Source: an uncultured Tateyamaria sp. | GTDB lineage: Bacteria > Pseudomonadota > Alphaproteobacteria > Rhodobacterales > Rhodobacteraceae | DNA: 64,000 bases | NCBI RefSeq assembly: GCF_947488715.1 | Contig: NZ_CANLAG010000001.1 | Location: 744,001-808,000 of the forward strand | Reading direction: 5' to 3' | The notes under the pieces: model-generated | What the model was told of the DNA's origin: nothing | Seen by the model: only the letters and a program-made list of their open reading frames with translations | Databases searched by the model: none | Shown here: piece by piece, positions 27,262 to 35,148 of the stretch | Position numbering within the stretch: the first letter of the stretch is position 1 | How the letters are laid out: every line of letters begins with the position of its first letter | Position numbers and translations under genes: made by a program

Positions 27262-27965
27262 GCTGCGAACGCGGCTTCCAATGCGATTTCCACCATGTCG
27301 CCAAAGGTGCGTTCCCGGTCTTCCGAGGGCAGCGCCTCACCGGTTTGCAGGTGGTCACTGACAGTCAGAACCGCCAGCGCCCGGCGTCCAAAGCGTGCGG
27401 CAAGCGTGTAGAGTTCGGCGGCTTCCATCTCGACACCCAGAATGCCGTGGCGCACCATCTGCTCGTCCAGATCGGGCCGTTCTGCATAAAAGACGTCGGA
27501 CGAATAGATGCCGCCCACATGGGTCTTGGTCCCCTTGCCATTGGCTGCCGTCACCGCAGCGGCCAACAGACCGTAGTCAGCGCAGGGGGCAAAGTTGATC
27601 TCTTTGAAAAACCCGGAGGAGGGCGAGGTGATAGTGCTGGCGGTCATGGCAATGATGACATCGCGGATGCCTACATGGGCCTGCATCCCGCCACATGATC
27701 CGATGCGGATCAGCGTCTGAGCGTTGTAGTCGCGGATCAGCTCATTGGCGTAGATCGACAGTGACGGCATGCCCATACCTGATCCCTGGATGGTGACGCG
27801 GTGACCTTTCCACGTGCCGGTAAAGCCCAGCATGCCACGCACTTCGTTGACCAGTTCGGCGTCGTCCAAAAATGTCTCAGCCGCCCACCGTGCGCGGTAG
27901 GGGTCGCCGGGCATGAGCACGGTTTCAGCAATTTGTCCGGGTTTGGCACCGATATGTACGGTCAT
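27258..27965 (-). CDS. deoD: Purine-nucleoside phosphorylase (DeoD type)
   Basis: Hexameric bacterial-type phosphorylase that splits purine (deoxy)ribonucleosides to base and (deoxy)ribose-1-phosphate. At 235 residues it fits the family. Motifs are [18 protein letters not shown], the phosphate-binding [23 protein letters not shown] (ribose-binding Glu) and VSDHLQTGE (base-binding Asp). It converges on the DUF1989 gene and lies downstream of the H-NS-type gene's hairpin. The nucleoside-like ABC importer at 39-44 kb could feed it, but they are not linked. Confidence 0.95.
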   Translation of the reverse strand: MTVHIGAKPGQIAETVLMPGDPYRARWAAETFLDDAELVNEVRGMLGFTGTWKGHRVTIQGSGMGMPSLSIYANELIRDYNAQTLIRIGSCGGMQAHVGIRDVIIAMTASTITSPSSGFFKEINFAPCADYGLLAAAVTAANGKGTKTHVGGIYSSDVFYAERPDLDEQMVRHGILGVEMEAAELYTLAARFGRRALAVLTVSDHLQTGEALPSEDRERTFGDMVEIALEAAFAA

Positions 27966-28020
27966 GCGTAAGGCTCCGATCTGATACGAGTCGGGCCACG
28001 GTACGCAAAAGTATCATGGG

Positions 28021-28047
28021 ATACGAGGGGCGTTGCGCCCCCCGTAT
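28021..28047 (-). terminator. Probable terminator of the H-NS-type gene
   Basis: ATACGAGGGGCG and CGCCCCCCGTAT form a 12-bp stem with one mismatch and a 3-nt loop. It lies 10 bp after the H-NS gene stop on the minus strand; an ACTTTTG stretch follows a little later. It is a moderate terminator candidate between this gene and deoD. Confidence 0.5.
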
Positions 28048-28056
28048 GACCAAAAA

Positions 28057-28380
28057 TCAGATCAGCATATCGTCGCTGTTTTTGCCGGCGTCGATGGCCG
28101 ACTTGAACCAGTTGGGCTGGCGCCCTTTGCCGGTCCACGTTTGTGTGGGATTGTCGGGGTTCATGAATTTCGGTTCTGCCGAACCCGTTTTTCCGCCCGC
28201 GCGCGGTGCTTTTTTGCCCGTCAATTCATCCAGAGAAAAGCCGAACTCTGCCGCCGCTTTTTGTGCCGCTTCCAGCGCGTCTTTCTTTTCTTTCTTACGC
28301 AGCTCAACGATTGCCTTGTCGATGTCTATGCGCAGGTCTTCCAATTCCGCCCGCGTCATTTGATCGAGTTTGATAGCCAT
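28057..28380 (-). CDS. H-NS family nucleoid protein (HvrA-like)
   Basis: This 107-residue protein has an N-terminal oligomerisation coiled coil rich in Arg, Lys and Glu (MTRAELEDLRIDIDKAIVEL). The C-terminal H-NS DNA-binding motif is TQTWTGKGRQPNW. The pattern is that of the HvrA/Spb subgroup in Rhodobacter, which binds curved AT-rich DNA and affects photosynthesis or nitrogen genes there. The internal ATG at 28380 is chosen because the upstream extension lacks homology-like sequence. It stands alone with a 230-bp upstream spacer, and is a candidate global silencer. Confidence 0.9.
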   Translation of the reverse strand: MAIKLDQMTRAELEDLRIDIDKAIVELRKKEKKDALEAAQKAAAEFGFSLDELTGKKAPRAGGKTGSAEPKFMNPDNPTQTWTGKGRQPNWFKSAIDAGKNSDDMLI

Positions 28381-28610
28381 TTCTGGTCTCCAAATACTGT
28401 CCTTGTCGTGCAGGGTATTTTGCAATTCGTCTCAAAAATCAATCACACGGATGAACTCATTTGTGTCAACGGCGACACTTTGCCCGCGTGCCGGGATTTC
28501 TTCGACTGACGGTGGAAAACGTGACCCAAGGTAAATGTCGGTGCTACGCTGAATTCGACAAAACAGCGGCAAATTCAGAGAATCAGTGAAATCCGAATCG
28601 CCGCATACCC

Positions 28611-30581
28611 TTATTCGGCAGCGACCGGGGTAGGGTCGGCGAGGGTCACGATATCGGCCATGATCGTGTTCAATTCAAAGTCCTTAGGGGTGTACACCCG
28701 CGACACACCCATGGCACGCAAACGGTCGGCATCGTCATCCGGTATGATACCACCCACGATCACCGGCACATGCCCCAGGCCTGCGGACTGCATCCGGTGC
28801 ATCAGGTCCTCGACCAGCGGGATGTGGCTGCCGGACAGGATCGACAAGCCGACAACATGCGCGCCATCTTCGCTTGCCGCGCGCACGATTTCCTCAGGCG
28901 TCAGGCGAATGCCTTCATAGGCGATGTCCATCCCGCAATCCCGTGCGCGCACGGCAATCTGTTCTGCACCGTTCGAATGTCCATCAAGACCCGGTTTCCC
29001 AACCAGAAATTTCAATCGACGCCCCAACCGGTCGCTGACCGCATCGACGGCGTCGCGCAATGTGTCCAACCCTTCGGTCATGTTCGACTGTCCTGCCGCA
29101 ACGCCGGTCGGGCCCCGGTATTCGCCATGCACGGCACGCATCTGTGCGGCCCACTCGCCCGTGGTGACGCCCGCTTTGGCACAGGCGATAGAGGCGGGCA
29201 TGACATTGCGCCCCGCACTGGCCGCTGCACGCAGATCAGCAAGGGCCGCGGCAACGGCCTCTGCGTCCCGTTCGACACGCCAGGCGGACAGACGGTTGAT
29301 CTGTTCCTGTTCGACCGCAGGGTCCACGACCATGATCCCGCCATCCCCGGTCATAAGCGGAGACGGCTCTCCGGCCTGGTATTTGTTTACGCCGACCACA
29401 ACTGTTTCGCCGCGTTCAATGCGGCCCAGCCGGTCTGCATTGGATTGCACCAATTGCGCTTTCATATAATCAATGGCAGCAATCGCGCCGCCCATGGCAT
29501 CCAGATTCCCCAATTCGTGGCGCGCGCCGTCCTTGAGCGCATCGACTTTGGCGTCCACCGCCGGATTGCCATCAAACAGATCGTCAAATTCCAACAGATC
29601 GGTTTCATAGGCCATGATCTGCTGCATCCGCATGGACCATTGCTGATCCCAAGGGCGCGGCAAACCCAATGCTTCGTTCCACGCGGGCAATTGCACCGCA
29701 CGGGCGCGGGCCTTTTTCGAAAGGGTCACCGCCAGCATTTCAATCAGAATACGGTAGACATTGTTTTCTGGCTGTTGCTCGGTCAGACCAAGTGAATTGA
29801 CCTGAACCCCATAGCGGAAACGCCGGTATTTGGGGTCCGTCACGCCATAGCGCGTTTCGCAAATCTCGTCCCACAGATCGACAAAGGCGCGCATCTTGCA
29901 CATCTCGGTCACGAAACGGATGCCCGCATTCACAAAGAACGAAATACGCCCAACCACGGCCGGGAAATCCGCTGGATCAATGCGCGGCTTCAGCGCGTCC
30001 AACACCGCCGTTGCCGTTGCCAGTGCAAAGGCCAGTTCCTGTTCCGGCGTCGCTCCGGCCTCTTGCAGGTGATAGGAACACACGTTCATCGGGTTCCATT
30101 TCGGGACATTGGTATAGCAGTACTCGGCCACATCCGCGATCATCCGCAGCGACGGCTCGGGCGGACAGATATAGGTGCCGCGGCTCAGGTATTCCTTGAT
30201 CAGGTCGTTCTGCACCGTGCCCTGCAGCTTGGACACGTCCGCGCCCTGTTCTTCGGCCACAGCGATATAGAGCGACAACAACCAAGGCGCCGTGGCGTTG
30301 ATCGTCATGGATGTGTTCATCTGTTCCAGGGGAATGTCGCCAAACAGGGTGCGCATATCACCCAGATGCGACACAGGCACACCAACCTTGCCCACTTCGC
30401 CCCGTGCCAGCACATGGTCGCTGTCGTATCCGGTCTGTGTCGGCAGATCGAAAGCCACGGACAACCCGGTTTGCCCCTTGGCCAGGTTCGACCGGTATAG
30501 CGCATTGGACGCCGCAGCGGTCGAGTGGCCCGCATAGGTGCGGATCAGCCAGGGGCGGTCTTTTTGTGCGGGGTCTGACAT
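28611..30581 (-). CDS. ecm: Ethylmalonyl-CoA mutase
   Basis: Adenosylcobalamin-dependent mutase converting (2R)-ethylmalonyl-CoA to (2S)-methylsuccinyl-CoA in the ethylmalonyl-CoA pathway (the MeaA family). The 656 residues start MSDPAQKDRPWLIRTYAGHS, close to characterised Ecm proteins. The TIM-barrel substrate domain includes FDLPTQTGYDSDH. The C-terminal B12 domain has the base-off motif DGHSNG in GKPGLDGHSNGAEQIA. The ATG at 30581 has GGAGG 5 nt upstream and is preferred over two ATGs 12-15 nt before. The shared 12-mer lies 106 nt upstream of the start. Confidence 0.94.
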   Translation of the reverse strand: MSDPAQKDRPWLIRTYAGHSTAAASNALYRSNLAKGQTGLSVAFDLPTQTGYDSDHVLARGEVGKVGVPVSHLGDMRTLFGDIPLEQMNTSMTINATAPWLLSLYIAVAEEQGADVSKLQGTVQNDLIKEYLSRGTYICPPEPSLRMIADVAEYCYTNVPKWNPMNVCSYHLQEAGATPEQELAFALATATAVLDALKPRIDPADFPAVVGRISFFVNAGIRFVTEMCKMRAFVDLWDEICETRYGVTDPKYRRFRYGVQVNSLGLTEQQPENNVYRILIEMLAVTLSKKARARAVQLPAWNEALGLPRPWDQQWSMRMQQIMAYETDLLEFDDLFDGNPAVDAKVDALKDGARHELGNLDAMGGAIAAIDYMKAQLVQSNADRLGRIERGETVVVGVNKYQAGEPSPLMTGDGGIMVVDPAVEQEQINRLSAWRVERDAEAVAAALADLRAAASAGRNVMPASIACAKAGVTTGEWAAQMRAVHGEYRGPTGVAAGQSNMTEGLDTLRDAVDAVSDRLGRRLKFLVGKPGLDGHSNGAEQIAVRARDCGMDIAYEGIRLTPEEIVRAASEDGAHVVGLSILSGSHIPLVEDLMHRMQSAGLGHVPVIVGGIIPDDDADRLRAMGVSRVYTPKDFELNTIMADIVTLADPTPVAAE

Positions 30582-30662
30582 GGCGGCCTCCATCAAGTGA
30601 TGTGAATCACGTGAGTAACAAAATTACGTTTTGCCTGAGGTATAGGTAATTATGTGCCGCTG

Positions 30663-31058
30663 TCAATTCGCCGCATCGCGGCATTTTCTGCGCTGCGGCC
30701 AAACGGCGACAAGAAACATGGCCCATCCCAGAATGCCGACGGAATGCGCCGACAGCGACACCTGCCCGGTAAAGGTCAAAAAGCTGAGGACGACATCGGG
30801 CGGTGGCAGGTCGCCAATCACGCTTTGGGCGGGCAGGTCGTCAAAAATCATGCGATAGTAGGTGTAGTACCCTTGGGGTGACGCCCAGATAAAGCAAATG
30901 AACAGGACCGCCCATATCGGCACACGGATGACTATGGGGCGGTGTCGTGTCATCACCCAAGTCATTCCCAGCGCCAGTGCAGCAAATAGTATCGAGACCC
31001 CGAACAGGCCAATCTGGCCCCAGACGGTAAGAGTGAAAAATGAATCCGCTTCGTACAT
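30663..31058 (-). CDS. Hypothetical small membrane protein
   Basis: This 131-residue protein has about three to four hydrophobic segments, including QIGLFGVSILFAALALGM and VPIWAVLFICFIWAS. It ends in a basic tail (WPQRRKCRDAAN). I do not recognise a family. It precedes ecm by 81 bp in the same direction. The ethylmalonyl-CoA-pathway 12-mer (30688-30699) lies within its last codons, so ecm may have its own promoter inside this gene. Confidence 0.6.
   Translation of the reverse strand: MYEADSFFTLTVWGQIGLFGVSILFAALALGMTWVMTRHRPIVIRVPIWAVLFICFIWASPQGYYTYYRMIFDDLPAQSVIGDLPPPDVVLSFLTFTGQVSLSAHSVGILGWAMFLVAVWPQRRKCRDAAN
30686..30702. promoter_or_regulatory. CTGCGCTGCGGC element upstream of ecm
   Basis: The 12-mer is at 30688-30699, flanked by ATTTT and CAAAC, within the 3' end of the small membrane-protein gene and 106 nt before the ecm start codon. 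Here the core reads opposite to the gene, as at mdh; at mcl2 and ccr it reads with the gene. Confidence 0.6.
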
Positions 31059-31143
31059 GGGACACAGTTTGCGGGAAGGGGATGCGCGATACCAGCCCTG
31101 TTGACCCTTTACCCAGCCACATCCGGCTGTAAGGGTTCGCGCG

Positions 31144-32532
31144 ATGATGACAACCGTTCAACTTCCACTTTGGCTGTTCGTGCTGATCGTGCTGTTTGCG
31201 GCGGTCACCTTTGCCTCACACTTTCTGTTCCCGTCTGTGCGCTGGTTCTTTCGGCGGCGGTTGGAGCGGGCGGTGGCGCGGCTAAACACACGGCTGACCC
31301 GCCCGATTGAGCCGTTCAAACTGGCCCGCCGTCACGACATGATCCAGCGGCTGATCTATGACCCGGAGGTGACGCAAGCGATTGTCGACCACGCCGAGGC
31401 AAATGACGTTCCCGAAAACGTGGCCTTTGAAAAGGCCCGGCGATACGCGCGGGAAATCGTGCCCAGCTTTTCCGCTTTTGCCTATTTCAGCTTTGGCGCG
31501 CGGGTGTCGCGGTGGTTGGCCACGGCGCTCTATGATGTGCGGACGGGTCTCAACAACGACCAACAGGTCCAAAGCGTGACGCCCGACGCCACCGTCATCT
31601 TTGTGATGAACCACCGCAGCAACATGGACTATGTGCTTGTGACCTACCTGGCGGCGCGGTCCTCTGCGCTCAGCTATGCGGTGGGCGAATGGGCACGGGT
31701 CTGGCCGCTTTCGCACCTCATCAAATCCATGGGCGCGTACTTTATCCGGCGGCGCTCGCGGGGGCAGCTCTATCGCAAGGTTCTGTCGCGCTATGTGCAG
31801 ATGGCAACCGAGGCGGGCGTGACCCAGGCCATCTTTCCCGAAGGTGGGCTGAGTGTGAACGGGCGGTTGATGCCGCTCAAGATGGGGTTGCTGTCCTATG
31901 TGGTGGACGGGTTCGACGCGGGCAAACGCGACGTTGTGTTTGTACCTGTCGCGATCAATTACGACCGCGTGCTCGAAGACCGGGTGCTGATCGCCGCCGA
32001 CCAACGCGGTGACCGACGGTTTGGTGCGCGCATCACCGTTGTCATGGCTGAAATCCTGCGCCTCTTCTGGCAATGGATCACGCGCCGGTATCGCAAGTTC
32101 GGCATCGCGTCGGTGGTGTTTGGCCCGCCTGTGTCATTGTCCGCCTTGGGGCAGGATCACGACCTGCGCGCGCTGGCCCGTACCTTGCGCGACAGCATCC
32201 AAGAGGTGATGCCGGTGCTGTTTGTGCCACTGCTGTCGCGCGTGTTCCTGAACGCAGAGGGCCCAATGACGCCCGCCGAGGTCGAAGCTGCCGCACGGTC
32301 CGCATTGCCTGCCTCGCGTGGCACACGGCCCGCCGTGGTCGATGAGAGCTTTGCCGCCGGAGTGACCCGCGCACTGGGCGATATGCAACGCCGGGGCATG
32401 ATCACACAGTCCGACACAGGCTGGCGCCGGGTCGACGCGGAAAAGGCGTTGTTCCGGTTCTATGCCAATTCCATCAACGGTCTGTATGACGGTCCAACGG
32501 CCCCTCAGAATGCTGCGACCGCAAAGTCATAA
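31144..32532 (+). CDS. PlsB-like 1-acylglycerol/glycerol-3-phosphate acyltransferase
   Basis: This 462-residue membrane-associated acyltransferase starts with a hydrophobic segment (residues 5-27). The conserved acyltransferase blocks are visible: NHRSNMDYVL (catalytic NHx4D), GAYFIRRRSRG and FPEGGLSVNG. The size and the pairing of these blocks resemble PlsB-type glycerol-3-phosphate acyltransferases, which attach the first acyl chain in phospholipid synthesis. It is much shorter than E. coli PlsB (about 807 residues). The alternative is a lysophospholipid acyltransferase. It is divergent from the ecm-side gene and ends 121 bp before ccr. Confidence 0.8.
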   Translation: MMTTVQLPLWLFVLIVLFAAVTFASHFLFPSVRWFFRRRLERAVARLNTRLTRPIEPFKLARRHDMIQRLIYDPEVTQAIVDHAEANDVPENVAFEKARRYAREIVPSFSAFAYFSFGARVSRWLATALYDVRTGLNNDQQVQSVTPDATVIFVMNHRSNMDYVLVTYLAARSSALSYAVGEWARVWPLSHLIKSMGAYFIRRRSRGQLYRKVLSRYVQMATEAGVTQAIFPEGGLSVNGRLMPLKMGLLSYVVDGFDAGKRDVVFVPVAINYDRVLEDRVLIAADQRGDRRFGARITVVMAEILRLFWQWITRRYRKFGIASVVFGPPVSLSALGQDHDLRALARTLRDSIQEVMPVLFVPLLSRVFLNAEGPMTPAEVEAAARSALPASRGTRPAVVDESFAAGVTRALGDMQRRGMITQSDTGWRRVDAEKALFRFYANSINGLYDGPTAPQNAATAKS

Positions 32533-32545
32533 AATTACAAAAACA

Positions 32546-32620
32546 GCGCAACAGATGTTGCAATGTTGCGTGACACCCCATATTCAGCCCTGACACACCG
32601 CGATTCTGCGCTGCGGCGCA
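32546..32620 (+). promoter_or_regulatory. ccr upstream region with CTGCGCTGCGGC and TTGC repeats
   Basis: The 12-mer is at 32606-32617, 36 nt before the ccr ATG, flanked by GATT and GCAAATTG. About 45 bp further upstream, GCGCAACAGATGTTGC is followed by AATGTTGCG, so a TGTTGC word is repeated around a TTGCAA palindrome. TTTGCAAA-type sites bind ScfR-family regulators of short-chain acyl-CoA genes in Rhodobacter. The resemblance here is partial. Confidence 0.55.
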
Positions 32621-32653
32621 AATTGTACTACGATTCACGGCACGGAGGCTGAC

Positions 32654-33946
32654 ATGGCACTCGACACTGCATCAGACACAGGCATCGCGTCCTACGACGC
32701 ACCTGAAAAAGACCTCTATGAAATGGGTGAAATGCCCCCCATGGGCTATGTCCCGAAACAAATGTATGCGTGGGCGATCCGGCGCGAGCGTCACGGCACG
32801 CCCGACACGGCGATGCAGCTCGAGGTGGTCGATGTGCCGACCCTCGACAGCCACGAAGTGCTGGTTTTGGTCATGGCCGCTGGCGTGAACTACAACGGTG
32901 TCTGGGCCAGCCTTGGTCAGCCGATCAGCCCCTTTGACGGGCATGGCAAGCCGTTCCACATCGCGGGCTCTGATGCGTCCGGCATCGTGTGGGCCGTGGG
33001 TGACAAGGTCAAACGCTGGAAAGTTGGCGACGAGGTGGTGATCCACTGCAACCAGGATGACGGTGACGACGAACACTGCAACGGGGGCGACCCGATGTAT
33101 TCGTCCAGCCAGCGCATCTGGGGCTACGAGACACCCGATGGGTCGTTCGCACAGTTCACCAACGTGCAGGCCCAGCAGCTGATGCCGCGCCCCAAGCACC
33201 TGACTTGGGAAGAAAGCGCATGCTACACGCTGACCCTCGCCACGGCCTACCGGATGCTGTTCGGCCACGAACCCCACGACCTGAAACCCGGCCAGAACGT
33301 GCTGGTGTGGGGTGCCTCGGGCGGTCTGGGCTCCTATGCGATCCAGTTGATCAACACCGCCGGTGCCAACGCCATTGGCGTGATCAGCGACGAAAGCAAA
33401 CGTGATTTCGTCATGGATCTGGGCGCCAAGGGCGTGATCAACCGCAAGGACTTCAATTGCTGGGGCCAACTGCCCACGGTGAACACCCCTGAATACGCGG
33501 AGTGGTTCAAAGAGGCGCGCAAGTTCGGCAAGGCGATCTGGGACATCACCGGCAAAGGCAACAACGTCGACATGGTGTTCGAACACCCCGGCGAAAGCAC
33601 GTTCCCGGTGTCGACCTTCGTTTGCAAAAAGGGCGGCATGGTCGTGATCTGTGCGGGCACCACCGGCTACAACCTGACCTTTGACGTGCGCTACATGTGG
33701 ATGCACCAAAAGCGTCTGCAAGGCAGCCACTTTGCCCACCTCAAGCAGGCCTCCGCCGCCAACCACCTGATGGTGGAGCGTCGCCTCGATCCCTGCATGT
33801 CCGAAGTGTTCGCCTGGGACGACCTGCGCGAGGCGCACATGAAGATGATGCGCAACGAGCACAAGCCCGGCAACATGTCCGTTCTGGTGCAAGCGCCCAA
33901 GACCGGGCTGCGCACTCTTGAGGACGCGCTGGAGGCGCGCCGTTAA
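32654..33946 (+). CDS. ccr: Crotonyl-CoA carboxylase/reductase
   Basis: Key enzyme of the ethylmalonyl-CoA pathway: it reduces crotonyl-CoA with NADPH and carboxylates it to (2S)-ethylmalonyl-CoA. At 430 residues it fits the family. It is an MDR-superfamily protein with NYNGVWASLGQPISPFDGHG (substrate pocket Asn), the nucleotide motif VLVWGASGGLGSYAIQL, WEESACYTL with a conserved Glu, and GSHFAHLKQA with the CO2-binding His. GGAGG precedes the ATG. It ends at a strong terminator. With ecm, mch and mcl2 nearby, the pathway's steps from crotonyl-CoA to malate are largely covered. Confidence 0.96.
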   Translation: MALDTASDTGIASYDAPEKDLYEMGEMPPMGYVPKQMYAWAIRRERHGTPDTAMQLEVVDVPTLDSHEVLVLVMAAGVNYNGVWASLGQPISPFDGHGKPFHIAGSDASGIVWAVGDKVKRWKVGDEVVIHCNQDDGDDEHCNGGDPMYSSSQRIWGYETPDGSFAQFTNVQAQQLMPRPKHLTWEESACYTLTLATAYRMLFGHEPHDLKPGQNVLVWGASGGLGSYAIQLINTAGANAIGVISDESKRDFVMDLGAKGVINRKDFNCWGQLPTVNTPEYAEWFKEARKFGKAIWDITGKGNNVDMVFEHPGESTFPVSTFVCKKGGMVVICAGTTGYNLTFDVRYMWMHQKRLQGSHFAHLKQASAANHLMVERRLDPCMSEVFAWDDLREAHMKMMRNEHKPGNMSVLVQAPKTGLRTLEDALEARR

Positions 33947-33971
33947 GAACTACACGCTCTGGATGTATCCC

Positions 33972-34018
33972 AAGCGCCCGCGAATCACCCTTGGTTGTCG
34001 CGGGCGCTTTTGCGTTTT
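33972..34018 (+). terminator. Rho-independent terminator of ccr
   Basis: A perfect 12-bp stem (33972-33983 AAGCGCCCGCGA with 33998-34009) and a 14-nt loop, followed by TTTTGCGTTTT. It begins 26 bp after the ccr stop. Confidence 0.88.
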
Positions 34019-34103
34019 GAGGCACCTTCAACAGGAACAAAGGGTTAAAAATCGTACCCTCACCATTTCTGGGGAGTAGAAAAGCGTGAATTTTCAGGCT
34101 GAG

Positions 34104-34114
34104 TTAACGCATGC
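34104..34114 (+). promoter_or_regulatory. GTTAACGCATG element upstream of the luxR unit
   Basis: GTTAACGCATG lies 47 nt before the small ORF start. GTTAACGCACG occurs at 35087-35097, 51 nt before the luxI start. One mismatch and similar spacing suggest a shared promoter element; LuxR or CtrA half-site are possible readings. Confidence 0.4.
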
Positions 34115-34125
34115 TATAGTTGTGT

Positions 34126-34141
34126 TAACTTTTCATTAACC
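34126..34141 (+). promoter_or_regulatory. CtrA-type box upstream of the luxR unit
   Basis: The 16-mer TTAACTTTTCATTAAC matches the CtrA consensus TTAA-N7-TTAAC exactly. It lies 20 bp before the start of the small ORF that precedes luxR. CtrA and quorum sensing are linked in Dinoroseobacter shibae and other Roseobacters. Confidence 0.65.
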
Positions 34142-34161
34142 ACTTGGAAGCGAGTCTTATC

Positions 34162-34368
34162 ATGCGAAGTGACTGGATACTGGACGTTCTCACGGACCTC
34201 AAGACTTTTGCACGCGCCAACGGCATGCCCTCGCTTGCCGAGCAATTGGACGACACTGCAATTGTCGCGATGGCCGAGATCGCCGCGATGAAGGACAAGC
34301 ACGATGCTCAGCGTCACCACGGCGAGGCAGCCGTTGGAACCCATTTTGGAGGACTTGGAAAAAGCTGA
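34162..34368 (+). CDS. Small conserved protein preceding luxR
   Basis: This 68-residue protein starts MRSDWILDVLTDLKTFARAN, has a helical acidic middle (SLAEQLDDTAIVAMAEI) and a His/Gly-rich tail. Its frame overlaps the start of luxR by 65 bp, so the two are probably translationally linked. I recall short proteins of similar sequence next to luxR genes in Roseobacters, but no assigned role. The ATG at 34162 directly follows a purine-rich stretch. It is preferred over one 18 nt upstream. Confidence 0.65.
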   Translation: MRSDWILDVLTDLKTFARANGMPSLAEQLDDTAIVAMAEIAAMKDKHDAQRHHGEAAVGTHFGGLGKS

Positions 34369-35035
34369 AGGGCTGGCTGCTCTTCAGGCGGCCTCCGAAC
34401 AGATACGTGACCATTACAGGGTCGACCACGTTGTTTATCACTGGGTCGATTCCGCCGGGGATCAATACGGTTGCGGCACCTATTCGGATACATGGCGGGA
34501 TCGGTATCTCGAACAGAATTATCTGCGCGTGGATCCAGTCATATTGGGATGTTTTCAACGGTTTCATCCGGTTGACTGGAAACGTCTTGATTGGTCCAGC
34601 AAAGCGGCCCGCGCCTTTCAGGCCGAAGCCATCGAACACGGGGTCGGGAACCAGGGGTTCTCGGTGCCGATCCGCGGCCCGAACGGGCAGTTTGCACTCT
34701 TTACAGTCAGCCACTCATGCGACGACGACACGTGGGCGGGATGGACAGATGCGCATCGCCGTGACCTGATTCTGATCGCCCATACATTCAACGAAAAGGC
34801 TCTTGAGTTCGAGCCGGACCGCACGCCGGAACAGTCTCAATCGCTCAGCCCCCGCGAGGTGGACGCGATGACCTTTCTGGCCATGGGATACAGCCGGGCG
34901 CAGGTGGCGGACACGCTTGCCATCTCGGAACACACCCTGCGCGTCTATATCGAAAGCGCACGGTTCAAACTGGGTGCGATGAACACGACCCACGCGGTTG
35001 CACGCGCGATGAGTCGCGGCCTGATTGTGGTGTAA
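34304..35035 (+). CDS. luxR: LuxR-type quorum-sensing transcription regulator
   Basis: This 243-residue protein has the two LuxR domains. An N-terminal autoinducer-binding domain (about 1-165) contains VVYHWVD and NYLRVDPVI with the ligand-contact Trp, Tyr and Asp pattern. A C-terminal GerE-type helix-turn-helix is at about 175-240 (LSPREVDAMTFLAMGYSRAQ ... TTHAVARAMSRGLI). It should sense the acyl-homoserine lactone made by the adjacent luxI, 113 bp downstream, and activate transcription. The start lies inside the small upstream ORF; a CtrA-type box sits 5' of that ORF. Confidence 0.92.
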   Translation: MLSVTTARQPLEPILEDLEKAEGLAALQAASEQIRDHYRVDHVVYHWVDSAGDQYGCGTYSDTWRDRYLEQNYLRVDPVILGCFQRFHPVDWKRLDWSSKAARAFQAEAIEHGVGNQGFSVPIRGPNGQFALFTVSHSCDDDTWAGWTDAHRRDLILIAHTFNEKALEFEPDRTPEQSQSLSPREVDAMTFLAMGYSRAQVADTLAISEHTLRVYIESARFKLGAMNTTHAVARAMSRGLIVV

Positions 35036-35086
35036 AAACCGCCGTTGCCCTGGTGCTCGTTGCACCGCACGGGTGTATGAGTAGAC

Positions 35087-35097
35087 GTTAACGCACG
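35087..35097 (+). promoter_or_regulatory. GTTAACGCACG element upstream of luxI
   Basis: This differs by one base from the element in front of the luxR unit (34104-34114) and lies at a similar distance (51 nt) from the start codon. It has no complete dyad of lux-box type. Confidence 0.4.
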
Positions 35098-35148
35098 TAT
35101 CGGTAGTATTTTGGTCATACCTGCCCCGGTTTGCCCAAGGAGTTCCCC

